Shown piece by piece: positions 45,864 to 55,426 of a stretch of DNA of 64,000 nt; the first letter of the stretch is position 1; each line of letters opens with the position of its first letter. The notes beneath the pieces are model-generated. The model did no database searches, was not told the DNA's origin, and saw nothing but the letters and a program-made list of their open reading frames with translations. Source of the DNA: Rhizorhapis sp. SPR117 (GTDB taxonomy: Bacteria > Pseudomonadota > Alphaproteobacteria > Sphingomonadales > Sphingomonadaceae); the NCBI RefSeq assembly GCF_021742065.1, contig NZ_JAKKIE010000004.1:83157-147156 (forward strand), in the 5' to 3' direction. The translations under genes were made by a program, and so were the position numbers.

Positions 45864-47306
45864 TCACTGATTCTGACGCCGCCGGATCACCAGATTGCGG
45901 ATCTCGGTCATGTCTTCCATCGCAAAACGGATACCCTCGCGGCCCAGCCCCGAATCCTTGACCCCGCCATAAGGCATATTATCGACGCGGTAGCTGGGCA
46001 CATCATTGATGACGACCCCGCCAACGTCCAGCCGGTCCCAAGCATCCAGCGCCTTGAACAAGTCACGGGTAAATATGCCCGCCTGCAGACCGAATTTGCT
46101 GTCGTTCACTTCATCAAGTGCGGCGTTGAAATCGGTAAATTTCGACAGGATTGCGGCTGGACCAAAGGCTTCCTCAGCGAACAGCTTCCGATCGCGGTGG
46201 ACGCCTTCCAGCAAGGTTGCTTCCAGCATCGCTCCATCCCGCTTGCCCCCGCAAAGCAAGGTCGCGCCGCCCTCCACCGCTTCGGCAATCCAGCCATCAA
46301 GGCGGCGGGCTTCGCCTTCGGAAATCATCGGGCCGATGAATGTGGCGCGGTCGTGCGGGTCGCCTGCGACAAGGCTGGCCGCGCGTTTGACCAGCATGCC
46401 GCGAAAGCGATCATAAATGTCGGCATGGATAATGATCCGCTGAACACCGATGCAGCTTTGACCCGATTGATAGAAGGCGCCGAAAATGACACGTTCCAGC
46501 GCATCTTCCAGATCGGCGTCATGGTCGATAATGACGGCTGCGTTGCCGCCCAGTTCCAGCACGACCTTCTTTTTGCCCGCTCGGGCCTTCAAATCCCAGC
46601 CGACATCGGGCGATCCGGTGAAGGAAAGCAGCTTGAGCCGGTCATCCGTGGTAAACAGATCCGCACCCTCCCGATGGGCTGGCAGGATTGAAAATGCGCC
46701 TTTGGGAAGGTCGGTTTCGGCGAGAATTTCGCCCATAATGATCGCGCCCAGCGGCGTCCGGCTCGCTGGTTTCATGACGAAAGGACAGCCGACCGCCAGC
46801 GCGGGTGCAATTTTATGCGCGGCCAGGTTCAGCGGAAAGTTGAAGGGCGAAATGAAGGAGCAGGGGCCAATGGGCACGCGCTTCCACATGCCCTGATAAC
46901 CCTTTGCCCGCGGGGATATGTCGAGCGGTTGCACCTCGCCCGTCATTCGCACGGATTCCTCGGCGGCGATACGGAATGTGTCGATCAGGCGCGTAACTTC
47001 GCCTTCGGCATCCTTTATCGGTTTGCCTGCTTCGACGCACAAAGCATAGGCCAGTTCGTCGAAACGTTCACGAAACCGGGCTACGCAATGGTTCAGGACA
47101 TTCTGCCGTTCATAGCTGGCCATGCGGGCCATCGGTTCGGCTGCTGCGACCGCACCGGCAATCCCGGCGTCGATGGTGGCGGCATCGGCCTGCGCACAGC
47201 GAAAGGCGACCTTGCCTGTGAACTTGTCGGTCACGGCCAGATCGGTGTTAGGCTGTTCCGCCTTGTTGTTCAGGTAAAGCGGATAGATGTCCTTCAACTG
47301 GTTCAT
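45864..47306 (-). CDS. aldehyde dehydrogenase (NAD(P)-dependent)
   Basis: 480 residues. Rossmann/cofactor motif ISPFNFPLN and FVMKPASRTP, catalytic Glu in VVLELGGNAAV, catalytic Cys in SGQSCIGVQRI, and C-terminal MPYGGVKDSGLGREG. Oxidises an aldehyde to the acid; the sequence is closest in style to the glyceraldehyde/phenylacetaldehyde/sulfolactaldehyde-type dehydrogenases, but the substrate cannot be fixed. The start overlaps the ThDP-enzyme gene by 4 nt, so the two enzymes probably act in one pathway. Confidence 0.92.
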   Translation of the reverse strand: MNQLKDIYPLYLNNKAEQPNTDLAVTDKFTGKVAFRCAQADAATIDAGIAGAVAAAEPMARMASYERQNVLNHCVARFRERFDELAYALCVEAGKPIKDAEGEVTRLIDTFRIAAEESVRMTGEVQPLDISPRAKGYQGMWKRVPIGPCSFISPFNFPLNLAAHKIAPALAVGCPFVMKPASRTPLGAIIMGEILAETDLPKGAFSILPAHREGADLFTTDDRLKLLSFTGSPDVGWDLKARAGKKKVVLELGGNAAVIIDHDADLEDALERVIFGAFYQSGQSCIGVQRIIIHADIYDRFRGMLVKRAASLVAGDPHDRATFIGPMISEGEARRLDGWIAEAVEGGATLLCGGKRDGAMLEATLLEGVHRDRKLFAEEAFGPAAILSKFTDFNAALDEVNDSKFGLQAGIFTRDLFKALDAWDRLDVGGVVINDVPSYRVDNMPYGGVKDSGLGREGIRFAMEDMTEIRNLVIRRRQNQ

Positions 47307-48949
47307 ATCTTGGCACTTAATTCCTTGATTTCGACATTCAATATCCGGTCATTGTCGGAATAATCAACGGGACACTCAATCAGTTGCACCCCTTTGGCAT
47401 TCAGACATTGTTCCAGCAGACCGGGCAGCATTTCCGCACTGGTCACGCGATGGCCAGTGGCGCCATAGCTTTCGGCATATTTGACGAAATCGGGATTGCC
47501 ATAGGTCAGGCCCCAATCCTTGAACCCCATATTGGCCTGTTTCCAGCGGATCATGCCATAGCTGTTGTCGTTCAGGATCAGAACGGTGATGTTAAGGTCA
47601 AGGCGAACCGCTGTTTCCATTTCCTGACTGTTCATCATGAAGCCGCCATCGCCGCAGATCGCCATCACCTTGCGATCAGGATAGACCATCGCTGACGCCA
47701 TGGCGGACGGCAGTCCGGCGCCCATGGTGGCCAGTGCGTTGTCCAGCAGCACCCGGTTGGGTCCATGCGCCTTGTAATTGCGGGCGAACCATATTTTGTA
47801 GACCCCGTTGTCGAGCGCAATGATGCCGTCGGCCGGCATGACCTGACGCACCGCCTTTACCAGATAGGGTGGATAGATGGGGCAACGCCTGTCGTCGTCC
47901 AGCGTTTGTGTGTGCAATTCTTCCGCCTTGCGCGCGCGCATCATCGCGTCGAAATTCCACGCGGCTGAAGGAACGATGTCTTCCTTCATCTGCCAGATGG
48001 CGTTGGCGATGTCGCCGATCACCTCAATCTGCGGGAAATAGACGGGATCAACTTCCGCCGGGTTCATGGATACGTGGACAACCTCTGTCCCGCCCTGCTT
48101 CATGAAGAAAGGCGGCTTTTCGATCACGTCATGACCGACATTGACGATCAGGTCCGCTGCTTCAATGGCCCGATGGACGAAGTCGCCAGCCGACAGGGCC
48201 GCGCAGCCCAGGAATTTGGGGCTGTGCTCATCGACGACACCCTTGCCAAGCTGTGTCGTGACAAATGGAATGCCGGTCTTTTCGATGAACTGGCTCAACA
48301 TGCGGCCGGTCATCGTGCGGTTTGCACCGCCGCCAATGACCATGATCGGCGATTTTGCGGCTTCCAGCCGATGCACGGCGGCGCGAACACCTTTGGCCTC
48401 CGCAGTCGGGCGGCGGGAAAGGCTGCGCTTGAGTGGGCGACTGTCGGTCTGTTCGTCGGCTACATCCTCTGGAAATTCCAGATGTACGGCACCGGGCTTT
48501 TCCTGTTCGGCAAGGCGGAAGGCCTCGCGGATGCGGCTGGGGATATTGTCCGCAGAGGCCAGTTGGTGCGTATATTTGGTGATCGGTCCCATCATGTCGA
48601 CGACATCGAGAATCTGGAAGCGGCCCTGCTTGCTTTTCTTGATCGGCTTTTGACCCGTGATCATCAATATCGGCATGCCGCCCAGCTGCGCATAGGCGGC
48701 CGCCGTGACCAGATTGGTCGCCCCGGGACCGAGTGTGGAAAGGCACACGCCCGTCTTGCCGGTATGACGGCCATAGGTTGCGGCCATGAATCCGGCGCCC
48801 TGTTCATGACGGGTAAGGATCAGTTTGATCGAATTGGAACGCGAAAGACTGTCAAGAAAATCGAGATTTTCCTCACCCGGAACCCCAAAGACATATTCGA
48901 CGCCTTCTTCTTCAAGGCATTGAATGAAGAGGTCCGAGGCCTTCGTCAT
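47303..48949 (-). CDS. acetolactate synthase large-subunit-like ThDP enzyme
   Basis: 548 residues. ThDP-enzyme signatures are complete: GVPGEENLDFLDSL, catalytic Glu in LTRHEQGAGFMA, the GPGATN loop, and the GDGGFMMNSQEMETAVRLDLNITVLILNDN cofactor region (Gly-Asp-Gly...Asn-Asp). There is no ilvN next door, so it is not the biosynthetic pair; a catabolic acetolactate synthase or another pyruvate/2-oxoacid carboligase fits. Coupled to aldehyde dehydrogenase by a 4-nt overlap, so it may produce or consume an aldehyde used by that enzyme. Confidence 0.9.
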   Translation of the reverse strand: MTKASDLFIQCLEEEGVEYVFGVPGEENLDFLDSLSRSNSIKLILTRHEQGAGFMAATYGRHTGKTGVCLSTLGPGATNLVTAAAYAQLGGMPILMITGQKPIKKSKQGRFQILDVVDMMGPITKYTHQLASADNIPSRIREAFRLAEQEKPGAVHLEFPEDVADEQTDSRPLKRSLSRRPTAEAKGVRAAVHRLEAAKSPIMVIGGGANRTMTGRMLSQFIEKTGIPFVTTQLGKGVVDEHSPKFLGCAALSAGDFVHRAIEAADLIVNVGHDVIEKPPFFMKQGGTEVVHVSMNPAEVDPVYFPQIEVIGDIANAIWQMKEDIVPSAAWNFDAMMRARKAEELHTQTLDDDRRCPIYPPYLVKAVRQVMPADGIIALDNGVYKIWFARNYKAHGPNRVLLDNALATMGAGLPSAMASAMVYPDRKVMAICGDGGFMMNSQEMETAVRLDLNITVLILNDNSYGMIRWKQANMGFKDWGLTYGNPDFVKYAESYGATGHRVTSAEMLPGLLEQCLNAKGVQLIECPVDYSDNDRILNVEIKELSAKI

Positions 48950-48964
48950 AATCCATACTCCTTA

Positions 48965-51900
48965 TCAGGGGTTGCAGCCTGCTTCAGTGGTTTCGTCACA
49001 GGCTGGCATCCACAAGTCGTCGTTACCGGCGCCAGTGACCGGCTCGTCAATCAAGGGTGGGTAGCCAAAGGGTTGGAAATCCTGAAGTTCCACTGTCATC
49101 GTCGGGAACAAATTGCCGCCGCTGGTGCTGCCGTCGTGGCGTTCGGGGTCAAGCGGTTCTTCGATCGTTTCATATGGAGGCGGATCTATTGGTATGTTCA
49201 CGTTGGTGATACAGGCCGTGGGGCTGGCGAGCAGGCAACCGTTGACCGTCGAACGGGGGTCGAAACTGCCACTGGTTGGGCCGACCACGCCATTGACCCG
49301 CACCAAGGGAACGACGCTAAAGCCCGTCAACACGCTACCAGTCGCCGGGTCAACCAATTGTCCGTTGACGATGATCCGGGTATTGGCGGAACCCGTTACG
49401 ATGTCGAGCGTATCAGTGAGCGCCACAAAGCCGCGCCGGTCGTCAGCGGCCCCAGACACGCCAATATTCTGGATATAAAGGCCGCTGCCTACATTTGCGA
49501 AAATCGTCGCCGCGCTGATTACCGGAGTATTGCGGTTGATACCATCATTCTGGGCCAGACGGGTGGTGGCACCGGGCATCGTGGCTCCTTGTACATCTGC
49601 AATCGCTGATGCTGTGGCGATGAAAACCTCATTCGCGTCAAAATTGAGCTGGCCTATCAGGCCGCCACTGCCATCGGACAGGCTGATTGAAGCGTTTGCC
49701 GCATCGACCATGATTGCATTGGCAGCGTTCAGGAAAAGCTGGTTCCCCGCACCCAGTCCGGTCAGTGCTACATCGCCCAAGACGCTGATATCGCCAAACG
49801 AATTGATCGAAAGCGAACCGGTTGGGCCGATATTCCCTGCCGAACTCGTCGCTGTGCTGGATATGGTGAAACTGTTGATCACGACATCCTGTCCGGCAGA
49901 ACCGGCAAACGTGATGCTGTTCGCAAACAAACGACCAATCTCGGCGGCAGACAGGCTGTATCCTGCCGTGGTGTTTGTTCCGCCAATATAGGTTGTGAGA
50001 CCACTGTTGCTGTTGGCGAGCGATATGCTGGTCGTGGAGCCAGCTGTTCCGATCTGGGCACCCGGCGCGATCACGATGTTGCCTGAACTTATGTCGATGC
50101 TTTGGCCCTGCGCCGAACCGTTGAACGTTGCCGTGCCGACGGTATCGATGCTGAGGCTGGTGCCGGTGAGGGTCGTGGCCGAAACATTACCTGCCGCGCT
50201 GGCAAGGCTGAGCGTACCCGATGCGGTGCCAGTACCTATGGTCACGCCATTATCGGCAGCCAGGGCCAGGTTCCCGGCAGTGGCCGTCGCATTGGTCACG
50301 TTGAGCGCGCCTGAGGAATGGACGTCGATGGATTGGGCGGTAAACTGCGCAGTGCCACTGGTGATCAGATCGTTGGCGGTGATGGCGCCGCTTGCATTGA
50401 CCAGAAGCGTTCCGCCGACAGTGAAGATGCCCGATCCGCTGCTGTTGAAATCGACGTTCCCCGGAACGTCTATCACCGCGTTGCCGCCGATCCTGAACGG
50501 CGCACCCGATCCAGTGAAGTAGAAGCCCGACATGTTGCCGACCGGAGCACCCGATCCAAGGGCGGAGAAATTACCTGCAACAGCCAAGCCGTTATAGCTG
50601 CCTGTGCGGGCGACTTCGATTCGGCCGGAATTGCTGGTGCTGCCAAAACCGCTGACATCGAGTGCAAGAGCGGTGAGGGTGCGGGCAATCACTGGTGCGG
50701 TGGTCGCGCTATAGCTGAAACCAGCCAGACCGCCGCTACCGCTGCCGTCCAGGCCATTGGGGAGGCCGAGGCTGGAGACGCCGCCGGTGCCGCCTATGCC
50801 CAACGCTTCGACGGTCACGCTGTTCAGCGTATAATCCGCGTTACCCGTTTCGAGGCGTGCCGTGCCGCCGAAGCCGCTACCGCCATCGCCGGTGTTGCCG
50901 CTGCCTTGATTATCTCCACCCAGACCGCCCCTGCCATCGGCAGAGACGGATAGGGAGGAAAGTGTCACATTACCCCCCAGCAGCGAGAGCGAGGCAGTTC
51001 CGCCCGTGCCCGTTCCACCCGCTCCGGCATTGCTGGCGCCGCTCGTAAAGATATCGCCGCCATCGCCGCCGCCGCCAGCGGCTGCCACATCCAGAGATGT
51101 CGCGCTGAGCGTTCCGCCGCTCCATGTCGCGCTGACCGTGCCGCCTAAACCATTGCCGCCGCTAGTCACATCGCCGTCGAAAGTGCTTCCGCTGGCACCA
51201 CCTGCGCCATAGGCATGCACATAGATATTCGCGGCATTAAGCGCGCCTGCGGTTCCCACCAACTGTGTCGTTCCGCCAAAGCCATTGCCTGTCACACCCA
51301 TCAGCCCGGCATCGCTGGGTGACTGCGCATAGCCACCTTCGCCCGTCGTGAAAATGCTTAGATCGGTGGTGATATTGGCGGTTCCGTCATTCACATTGAA
51401 TATCGACTGCCCGCCAAAGCCATCACCCGCAGTGAAGGGCGTTGGCCCAAAACTCTCCCCCGCCGCGCCGCCATAGCCGCTGGCGCTCAGATCAAGCGAG
51501 TTGGCCGTCAATGTGCCGCCGAGAAGGTCGATCGTTGCTGTGCCGCCATGACCGTCGCCGCCACTGCCAACGCTGAAAAATTCGACATTGTCGGGCAGCC
51601 CATAGCCGTCGGCGCTGACCATCAGATCGCCAAAGCTCATGGCGGCCGTGCCATTTGCTCCTGACAGCAGCTGAATCACGACATCGCCGCCCGTGCCTGT
51701 ACCGGTCGTCCCGCCATCAGGCGTATCGCCGCCAAAGCCGCTCGCCGAGATATTGAACGTCCCGTCCGACGTGAACGATCCATCCGATGCGGTCAGCATA
51801 ATGCTGCCGCCCATGCCCTGTCCGCCCGTGGGACCCGTGCCGCCTACTCCATCCGCCCTGATTGAGCAGTTACTGCATGCCGTGATGGATAAGCTTCCGC

Positions 51901-53536
51901 CGTCGATACTGATCTGTGCGGTCCCGCCAACAGCATTGCCGCCATTTTGCGGCGTGAGCTGCGAGAAAAAGGCGTTGCTGGCCGACACGTCCATGCTGAG
52001 GTCGCTGGCGCTGATGCTGCCCGAATTGACGGTAAGCAGGGCGGTGCCGCCTGTGGCGAGGCCCGAAATGGATTCGCCATAGCCGCCCGCCGCCATCGAC
52101 AACAGATTGAGACTGCCCGTGCTGATATTGCCGCCGGTCACGCGCAGTTCGGACGTTCCACCTGTGGCGCTGCCGCCGGTCGCGCCCGGGGTGAAATCGT
52201 CGGCACCGATAGCGCTGCTGTCCACGGTCAGCGTGCCGGTGACGTTGATCTGACCCACTGGCGGCGTGCTGAATGGGATGCCATCGGCATATACGGTCGC
52301 CATGCCGCCTGCCCCGTCAAGCCCGGCGTAAACTGTCAGGTCGCTTGCAGCATTGATGGTTTCGCCGTTGTCGGCGCCGACAGTGACGGCATTGACCGCC
52401 TTCAGCGTAGTGGCGTCATTGAAATTGATCGTGCCAAAGCTGGTGGGGCTGACCGTGATCGAACCGCTGGCCTGTGCATCGAGGGCAGGATCATAGGTGC
52501 CGTTGCCGATCGAAATATTCGCGGCTGCCGTGGAAGCGTTGTTGGGTGCGCTCTGCTGCAAGCCGAAGCTGATGTCATGTCCGGCCGAAAGCACGATGGC
52601 GCTGTCCTGCACGCTGGCCATGGCGGCCGGCGAATAGCCGATAGTGCCGGACAACAGCATTGTCAGCGCATTGTTTTTGGGCATGGCAGCCATGAAGACG
52701 CGCTGCGTACTGGTGTCGGGCGTTACATTGGTCGTGCCGCTATGGACGACGCCATTGGCATCACCCGTACCTGTGCCGAATGCTATATCGAACAGGCCGC
52801 CGTTGATCGTAATGTCCACCGCTTCCGCGCCGACATAAGCGGCTGAACCGTTGACGTTGACGGTGCCGCCCTGCACCACGCGCGGTGCGACCAGTGCGAC
52901 ATAGCTGCCCGTAGCAAGAGCATTGATCTGCGCGCCCGATTGGATCGCCACGCTGGACGTGCTGTTCGTCGCGCCGGTGAAACTGATTTGTCCACCCGCG
53001 CCGAAAAGATAATTGCCGGCCACATTCGTGGGATCGACGGCGATTGTGTTTGTGGTGAGCAGCAGGCTGCCCACATTGAACGTGGCTGTTGACCCCACGA
53101 TGATGCCGCCGGGGGAATAAAACCATATTGCGCCGCCCGCCTGACTCTGCACCGATCCATTGAGCGAAATCGCACGCGTTGCGTCTGTCGGCTGGATACG
53201 GTTAAGGACGGTGAAAGTCGGAAGCGTGGGGCTGCCGGAATCCTGAAATATGGCCGTGCTGCCGTTCGGCAGGAAGTTTATCGTACCGGTGCCGCTTGTG
53301 TCTGTCGGCGCCCAGTCGAGCACCACCTGATCGGAAAATACCGTAATAGTGTCAGTGTTGCCGGACTGGCCCACGGATGCCGAGCCGGCCGTGAGGGTCG
53401 GGGTGCCCTGAAAGGCCTGGCCATGGACTAGCGGTGTGCGCGCCATCGCAGCAAGCGTCAGCGCGATGGCGCATCCGTGGAGCAGAGGCGCATATTTGCG
53501 ATGGCGCATTGCGGGGCTCATGGCGTTGCTGTTCAT
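48965..53536 (-). CDS. TpsA exoprotein of a two-partner secretion system (filamentous-haemagglutinin type)
   Basis: About 1523 residues. An extended signal peptide (to about residue 39, ending VHGQ) is followed by the TPS secretion domain (about 40-270: beta-helix strands with SPGGIIVG as the NPNGI-like motif and a LLTTNTI segment). A long Gly-rich repeat region follows (about 430-960, recurring GxGGTA and SADGYGG units), then beta-helix-like LxAxNGxxxGTG repeats to about 1330. The C-terminus ends with a Cys pair spaced CX7C (CDETTEAGC) three residues from the end. ATG 53536 is chosen for the strong GGAGGT 5 nt upstream; it starts 2 bp after tpsB. Likely a surface adhesin or secreted filament. 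Confidence 0.87.
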   Translation of the reverse strand: MNSNAMSPAMRHRKYAPLLHGCAIALTLAAMARTPLVHGQAFQGTPTLTAGSASVGQSGNTDTITVFSDQVVLDWAPTDTSGTGTINFLPNGSTAIFQDSGSPTLPTFTVLNRIQPTDATRAISLNGSVQSQAGGAIWFYSPGGIIVGSTATFNVGSLLLTTNTIAVDPTNVAGNYLFGAGGQISFTGATNSTSSVAIQSGAQINALATGSYVALVAPRVVQGGTVNVNGSAAYVGAEAVDITINGGLFDIAFGTGTGDANGVVHSGTTNVTPDTSTQRVFMAAMPKNNALTMLLSGTIGYSPAAMASVQDSAIVLSAGHDISFGLQQSAPNNASTAAANISIGNGTYDPALDAQASGSITVSPTSFGTINFNDATTLKAVNAVTVGADNGETINAASDLTVYAGLDGAGGMATVYADGIPFSTPPVGQINVTGTLTVDSSAIGADDFTPGATGGSATGGTSELRVTGGNISTGSLNLLSMAAGGYGESISGLATGGTALLTVNSGSISASDLSMDVSASNAFFSQLTPQNGGNAVGGTAQISIDGGSLSITACSNCSIRADGVGGTGPTGGQGMGGSIMLTASDGSFTSDGTFNISASGFGGDTPDGGTTGTGTGGDVVIQLLSGANGTAAMSFGDLMVSADGYGLPDNVEFFSVGSGGDGHGGTATIDLLGGTLTANSLDLSASGYGGAAGESFGPTPFTAGDGFGGQSIFNVNDGTANITTDLSIFTTGEGGYAQSPSDAGLMGVTGNGFGGTTQLVGTAGALNAANIYVHAYGAGGASGSTFDGDVTSGGNGLGGTVSATWSGGTLSATSLDVAAAGGGGDGGDIFTSGASNAGAGGTGTGGTASLSLLGGNVTLSSLSVSADGRGGLGGDNQGSGNTGDGGSGFGGTARLETGNADYTLNSVTVEALGIGGTGGVSSLGLPNGLDGSGSGGLAGFSYSATTAPVIARTLTALALDVSGFGSTSNSGRIEVARTGSYNGLAVAGNFSALGSGAPVGNMSGFYFTGSGAPFRIGGNAVIDVPGNVDFNSSGSGIFTVGGTLLVNASGAITANDLITSGTAQFTAQSIDVHSSGALNVTNATATAGNLALAADNGVTIGTGTASGTLSLASAAGNVSATTLTGTSLSIDTVGTATFNGSAQGQSIDISSGNIVIAPGAQIGTAGSTTSISLANSNSGLTTYIGGTNTTAGYSLSAAEIGRLFANSITFAGSAGQDVVINSFTISSTATSSAGNIGPTGSLSINSFGDISVLGDVALTGLGAGNQLFLNAANAIMVDAANASISLSDGSGGLIGQLNFDANEVFIATASAIADVQGATMPGATTRLAQNDGINRNTPVISAATIFANVGSGLYIQNIGVSGAADDRRGFVALTDTLDIVTGSANTRIIVNGQLVDPATGSVLTGFSVVPLVRVNGVVGPTSGSFDPRSTVNGCLLASPTACITNVNIPIDPPPYETIEEPLDPERHDGSTSGGNLFPTMTVELQDFQPFGYPPLIDEPVTGAGNDDLWMPACDETTEAGCNP

Positions 53537-53538
53537 TA

Positions 53539-55269
53539 TTACCTCCACGGCACAAGCTTGGTGGTAAGCGAAAAGAGCAGGCGTGCATCGCCCTTTTTCG
53601 TCTGGAAACCCGCGCGTTCCAGGGGCACGGCCAGCGTGATGTCGAATCGGGCGTGATTGCTCCAGGCGCCCCTTATGCCACCGCCCACGGATGTCAGTTT
53701 TTGCGGATCACTGCCGCTATAGGCCACATCCTCATTCCATATCCATGCGCTGTCGACGAACACAAAGGGCTGGATCGCGACGGCGCCCGGCTTTCTGGGC
53801 ACGATGCTGCCATAGCGCATTTCGGCCTGTAGTCCGATGCCGCTGTCGCCGATGATCGTACCCGGATCATAGCCGCGCCCGACGCTGTAATTGCCCGCCG
53901 ACATGCCCTCATAACTGAACAGCGCATCGCTGCTATATTGCATGCGCGGGGACAGGCTGAATGTCAGCGTCGGTATTGGACGATATTCGCCATAGGCCGA
54001 TGCGCGCAGGACAAAGGCGGTCGGGTCGGCTGCTACTCCAGGCATGGGTTTGCTGGCATCGAGAATGGAAAGCCCCTGTCGCGCCTCCAGCGACCCGCCC
54101 AACCGCCAGAGCGGTTCGGCGGCATTATAGCCTGTGGTGCTGGCAAGGCTCGCGCCGTCGATCACGTCATAATCGACCCGCGCGAACAGAACGCGCAGTT
54201 TGTCGTTGGACAATGTTACCGGCCCGAAACCCACTTTCTGATCGACCAGATCGAAACCGGCGCTGCCCAGCAAATTCTGCGACTGCCGCCGGATGAACGG
54301 GTAGCTGGCGGCAAGGCTGGCGATGAGTGTTTCGGATTTGATATCCAGCCCGATATCGGGCTTTGTCCATGCATAGGTGATATCGCCCGCCACGCGCAGA
54401 CCATCATGACCGACAAAAAAGCTGTGTCCCGCCTGCAGCACGGTCTGTTCGGAAAATTCGGCGGTGTTGAAAAGGCTGAATGTGGTTGCATCGCCAAGGC
54501 CGGTCAGGTCGTTTACCTGTACGCGGACAAGGCCGCCAAAGCGTCCCGTTTCATGTGATCCATAATTCTGGATATTGGCATCGACCTGTATTCTTTGCCG
54601 GGTAACGCTGACTTCGCCTATGACCTCACCCGGTCCGGCATTGGCGGGCCGCAAGGTCAGACGGACATCATATCCGGGCAGGTCGCGCGCCAACAGCAAA
54701 TGCCGCTCGGCCTCACGAATATTGAAAAGCGGCAGGCCTTTTACGGCCTCCAGATGCGCAGCGATCAGCCGCTCGCTTCTGCCCGCATCGCCGCGCACCT
54801 GGATAGCGACCAGTTTCGCCAGCAACACGTCGAAGCGCACAACGCCGCCTTTTTCAAGGCGCTGCGGCGGCACCTGAACGGCGGCGAGGTAACCGGCGTT
54901 GCGCAGGATAGTCGCGGCTGAATCACGAATTTCGCAAAGCGTAGCGATCGGCACTTCGCGTCCGGCGTAGCTTTCCCACGCAGGACGCAGCATGTCGGAG
55001 GAGAGGCCCTGCAACCCATCGAATTCGGCACCTGACAGGGTGACGGTCAAATCGGCATATTGAGGATCGGCCAGCGGGCAGGGCGCCCGTTCGATGCCGC
55101 CCTCCACGGTCAGCCTGGACGGACGTTGCGTTTCGGTGAGCGGTGGGCGTCCACGCTCAATTTCCTCACGTGTCGGCGCGTTGACGGCCTGGGCCAGAAG
55201 ATCAGCCGGAACCAGCGCGGAACCCGTTAGTAAAATTGCAAATGCGCGCCCTAAACCCGGCAGGTCCAT
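53539..55269 (-). CDS. TpsB outer-membrane transporter (ShlB/FhaC family)
   Basis: About 576 residues. Signal peptide (about 1-27), POTRA domains (about 75-225, with the second POTRA pattern YLAAVQVPPQRLEKGGVVRFDVLL and the LPGYDV motif), then a 16-strand beta-barrel with the conserved VGRGYDPG element (about residue 458) and a C-terminal strand ending in Trp-Arg. It moves TpsA across the outer membrane. ATG 55269 is preceded by GGGGGA; the stop is 2 bp before the tpsA start. Confidence 0.92.
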   Translation of the reverse strand: MDLPGLGRAFAILLTGSALVPADLLAQAVNAPTREEIERGRPPLTETQRPSRLTVEGGIERAPCPLADPQYADLTVTLSGAEFDGLQGLSSDMLRPAWESYAGREVPIATLCEIRDSAATILRNAGYLAAVQVPPQRLEKGGVVRFDVLLAKLVAIQVRGDAGRSERLIAAHLEAVKGLPLFNIREAERHLLLARDLPGYDVRLTLRPANAGPGEVIGEVSVTRQRIQVDANIQNYGSHETGRFGGLVRVQVNDLTGLGDATTFSLFNTAEFSEQTVLQAGHSFFVGHDGLRVAGDITYAWTKPDIGLDIKSETLIASLAASYPFIRRQSQNLLGSAGFDLVDQKVGFGPVTLSNDKLRVLFARVDYDVIDGASLASTTGYNAAEPLWRLGGSLEARQGLSILDASKPMPGVAADPTAFVLRASAYGEYRPIPTLTFSLSPRMQYSSDALFSYEGMSAGNYSVGRGYDPGTIIGDSGIGLQAEMRYGSIVPRKPGAVAIQPFVFVDSAWIWNEDVAYSGSDPQKLTSVGGGIRGAWSNHARFDITLAVPLERAGFQTKKGDARLLFSLTTKLVPWR

Positions 55270-55426
55270 GATGATTGTTCCCCCTATTGTTCCCCGCATG
55301 TTTGCGACCGGAACACGCTTTACCGCGATGTTTGGATATGGCGCCCTATTCCAGTGTCCTGCTATCAGCCATACCCATGGGGCGCAAGCGAAGAGGCGGG
55401 AAAATAGCGCTTTCCCTTAATGCAAA

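Noticed and set aside
48074..49609. A 511-codon open frame on the plus strand across the ThDP enzyme and the end of tpsA
   Set aside because: It crosses two well-supported minus-strand genes, its translation is low in complexity with no known motif, and it has no ribosome site. It is an antisense shadow of high-GC coding DNA.
50318..50953. Plus-strand open frame within tpsA
   Set aside because: Antisense to the beta-helix repeats; Ala/Arg/Asp-rich translation without features.
50600..52300. Regularly spaced repeats in tpsA that could be mistaken for a CRISPR or satellite array
   Set aside because: The similarity is at the protein level (GxGGTA units), the spacing is variable and the frame is open throughout; these are Gly-rich beta-helix repeats.
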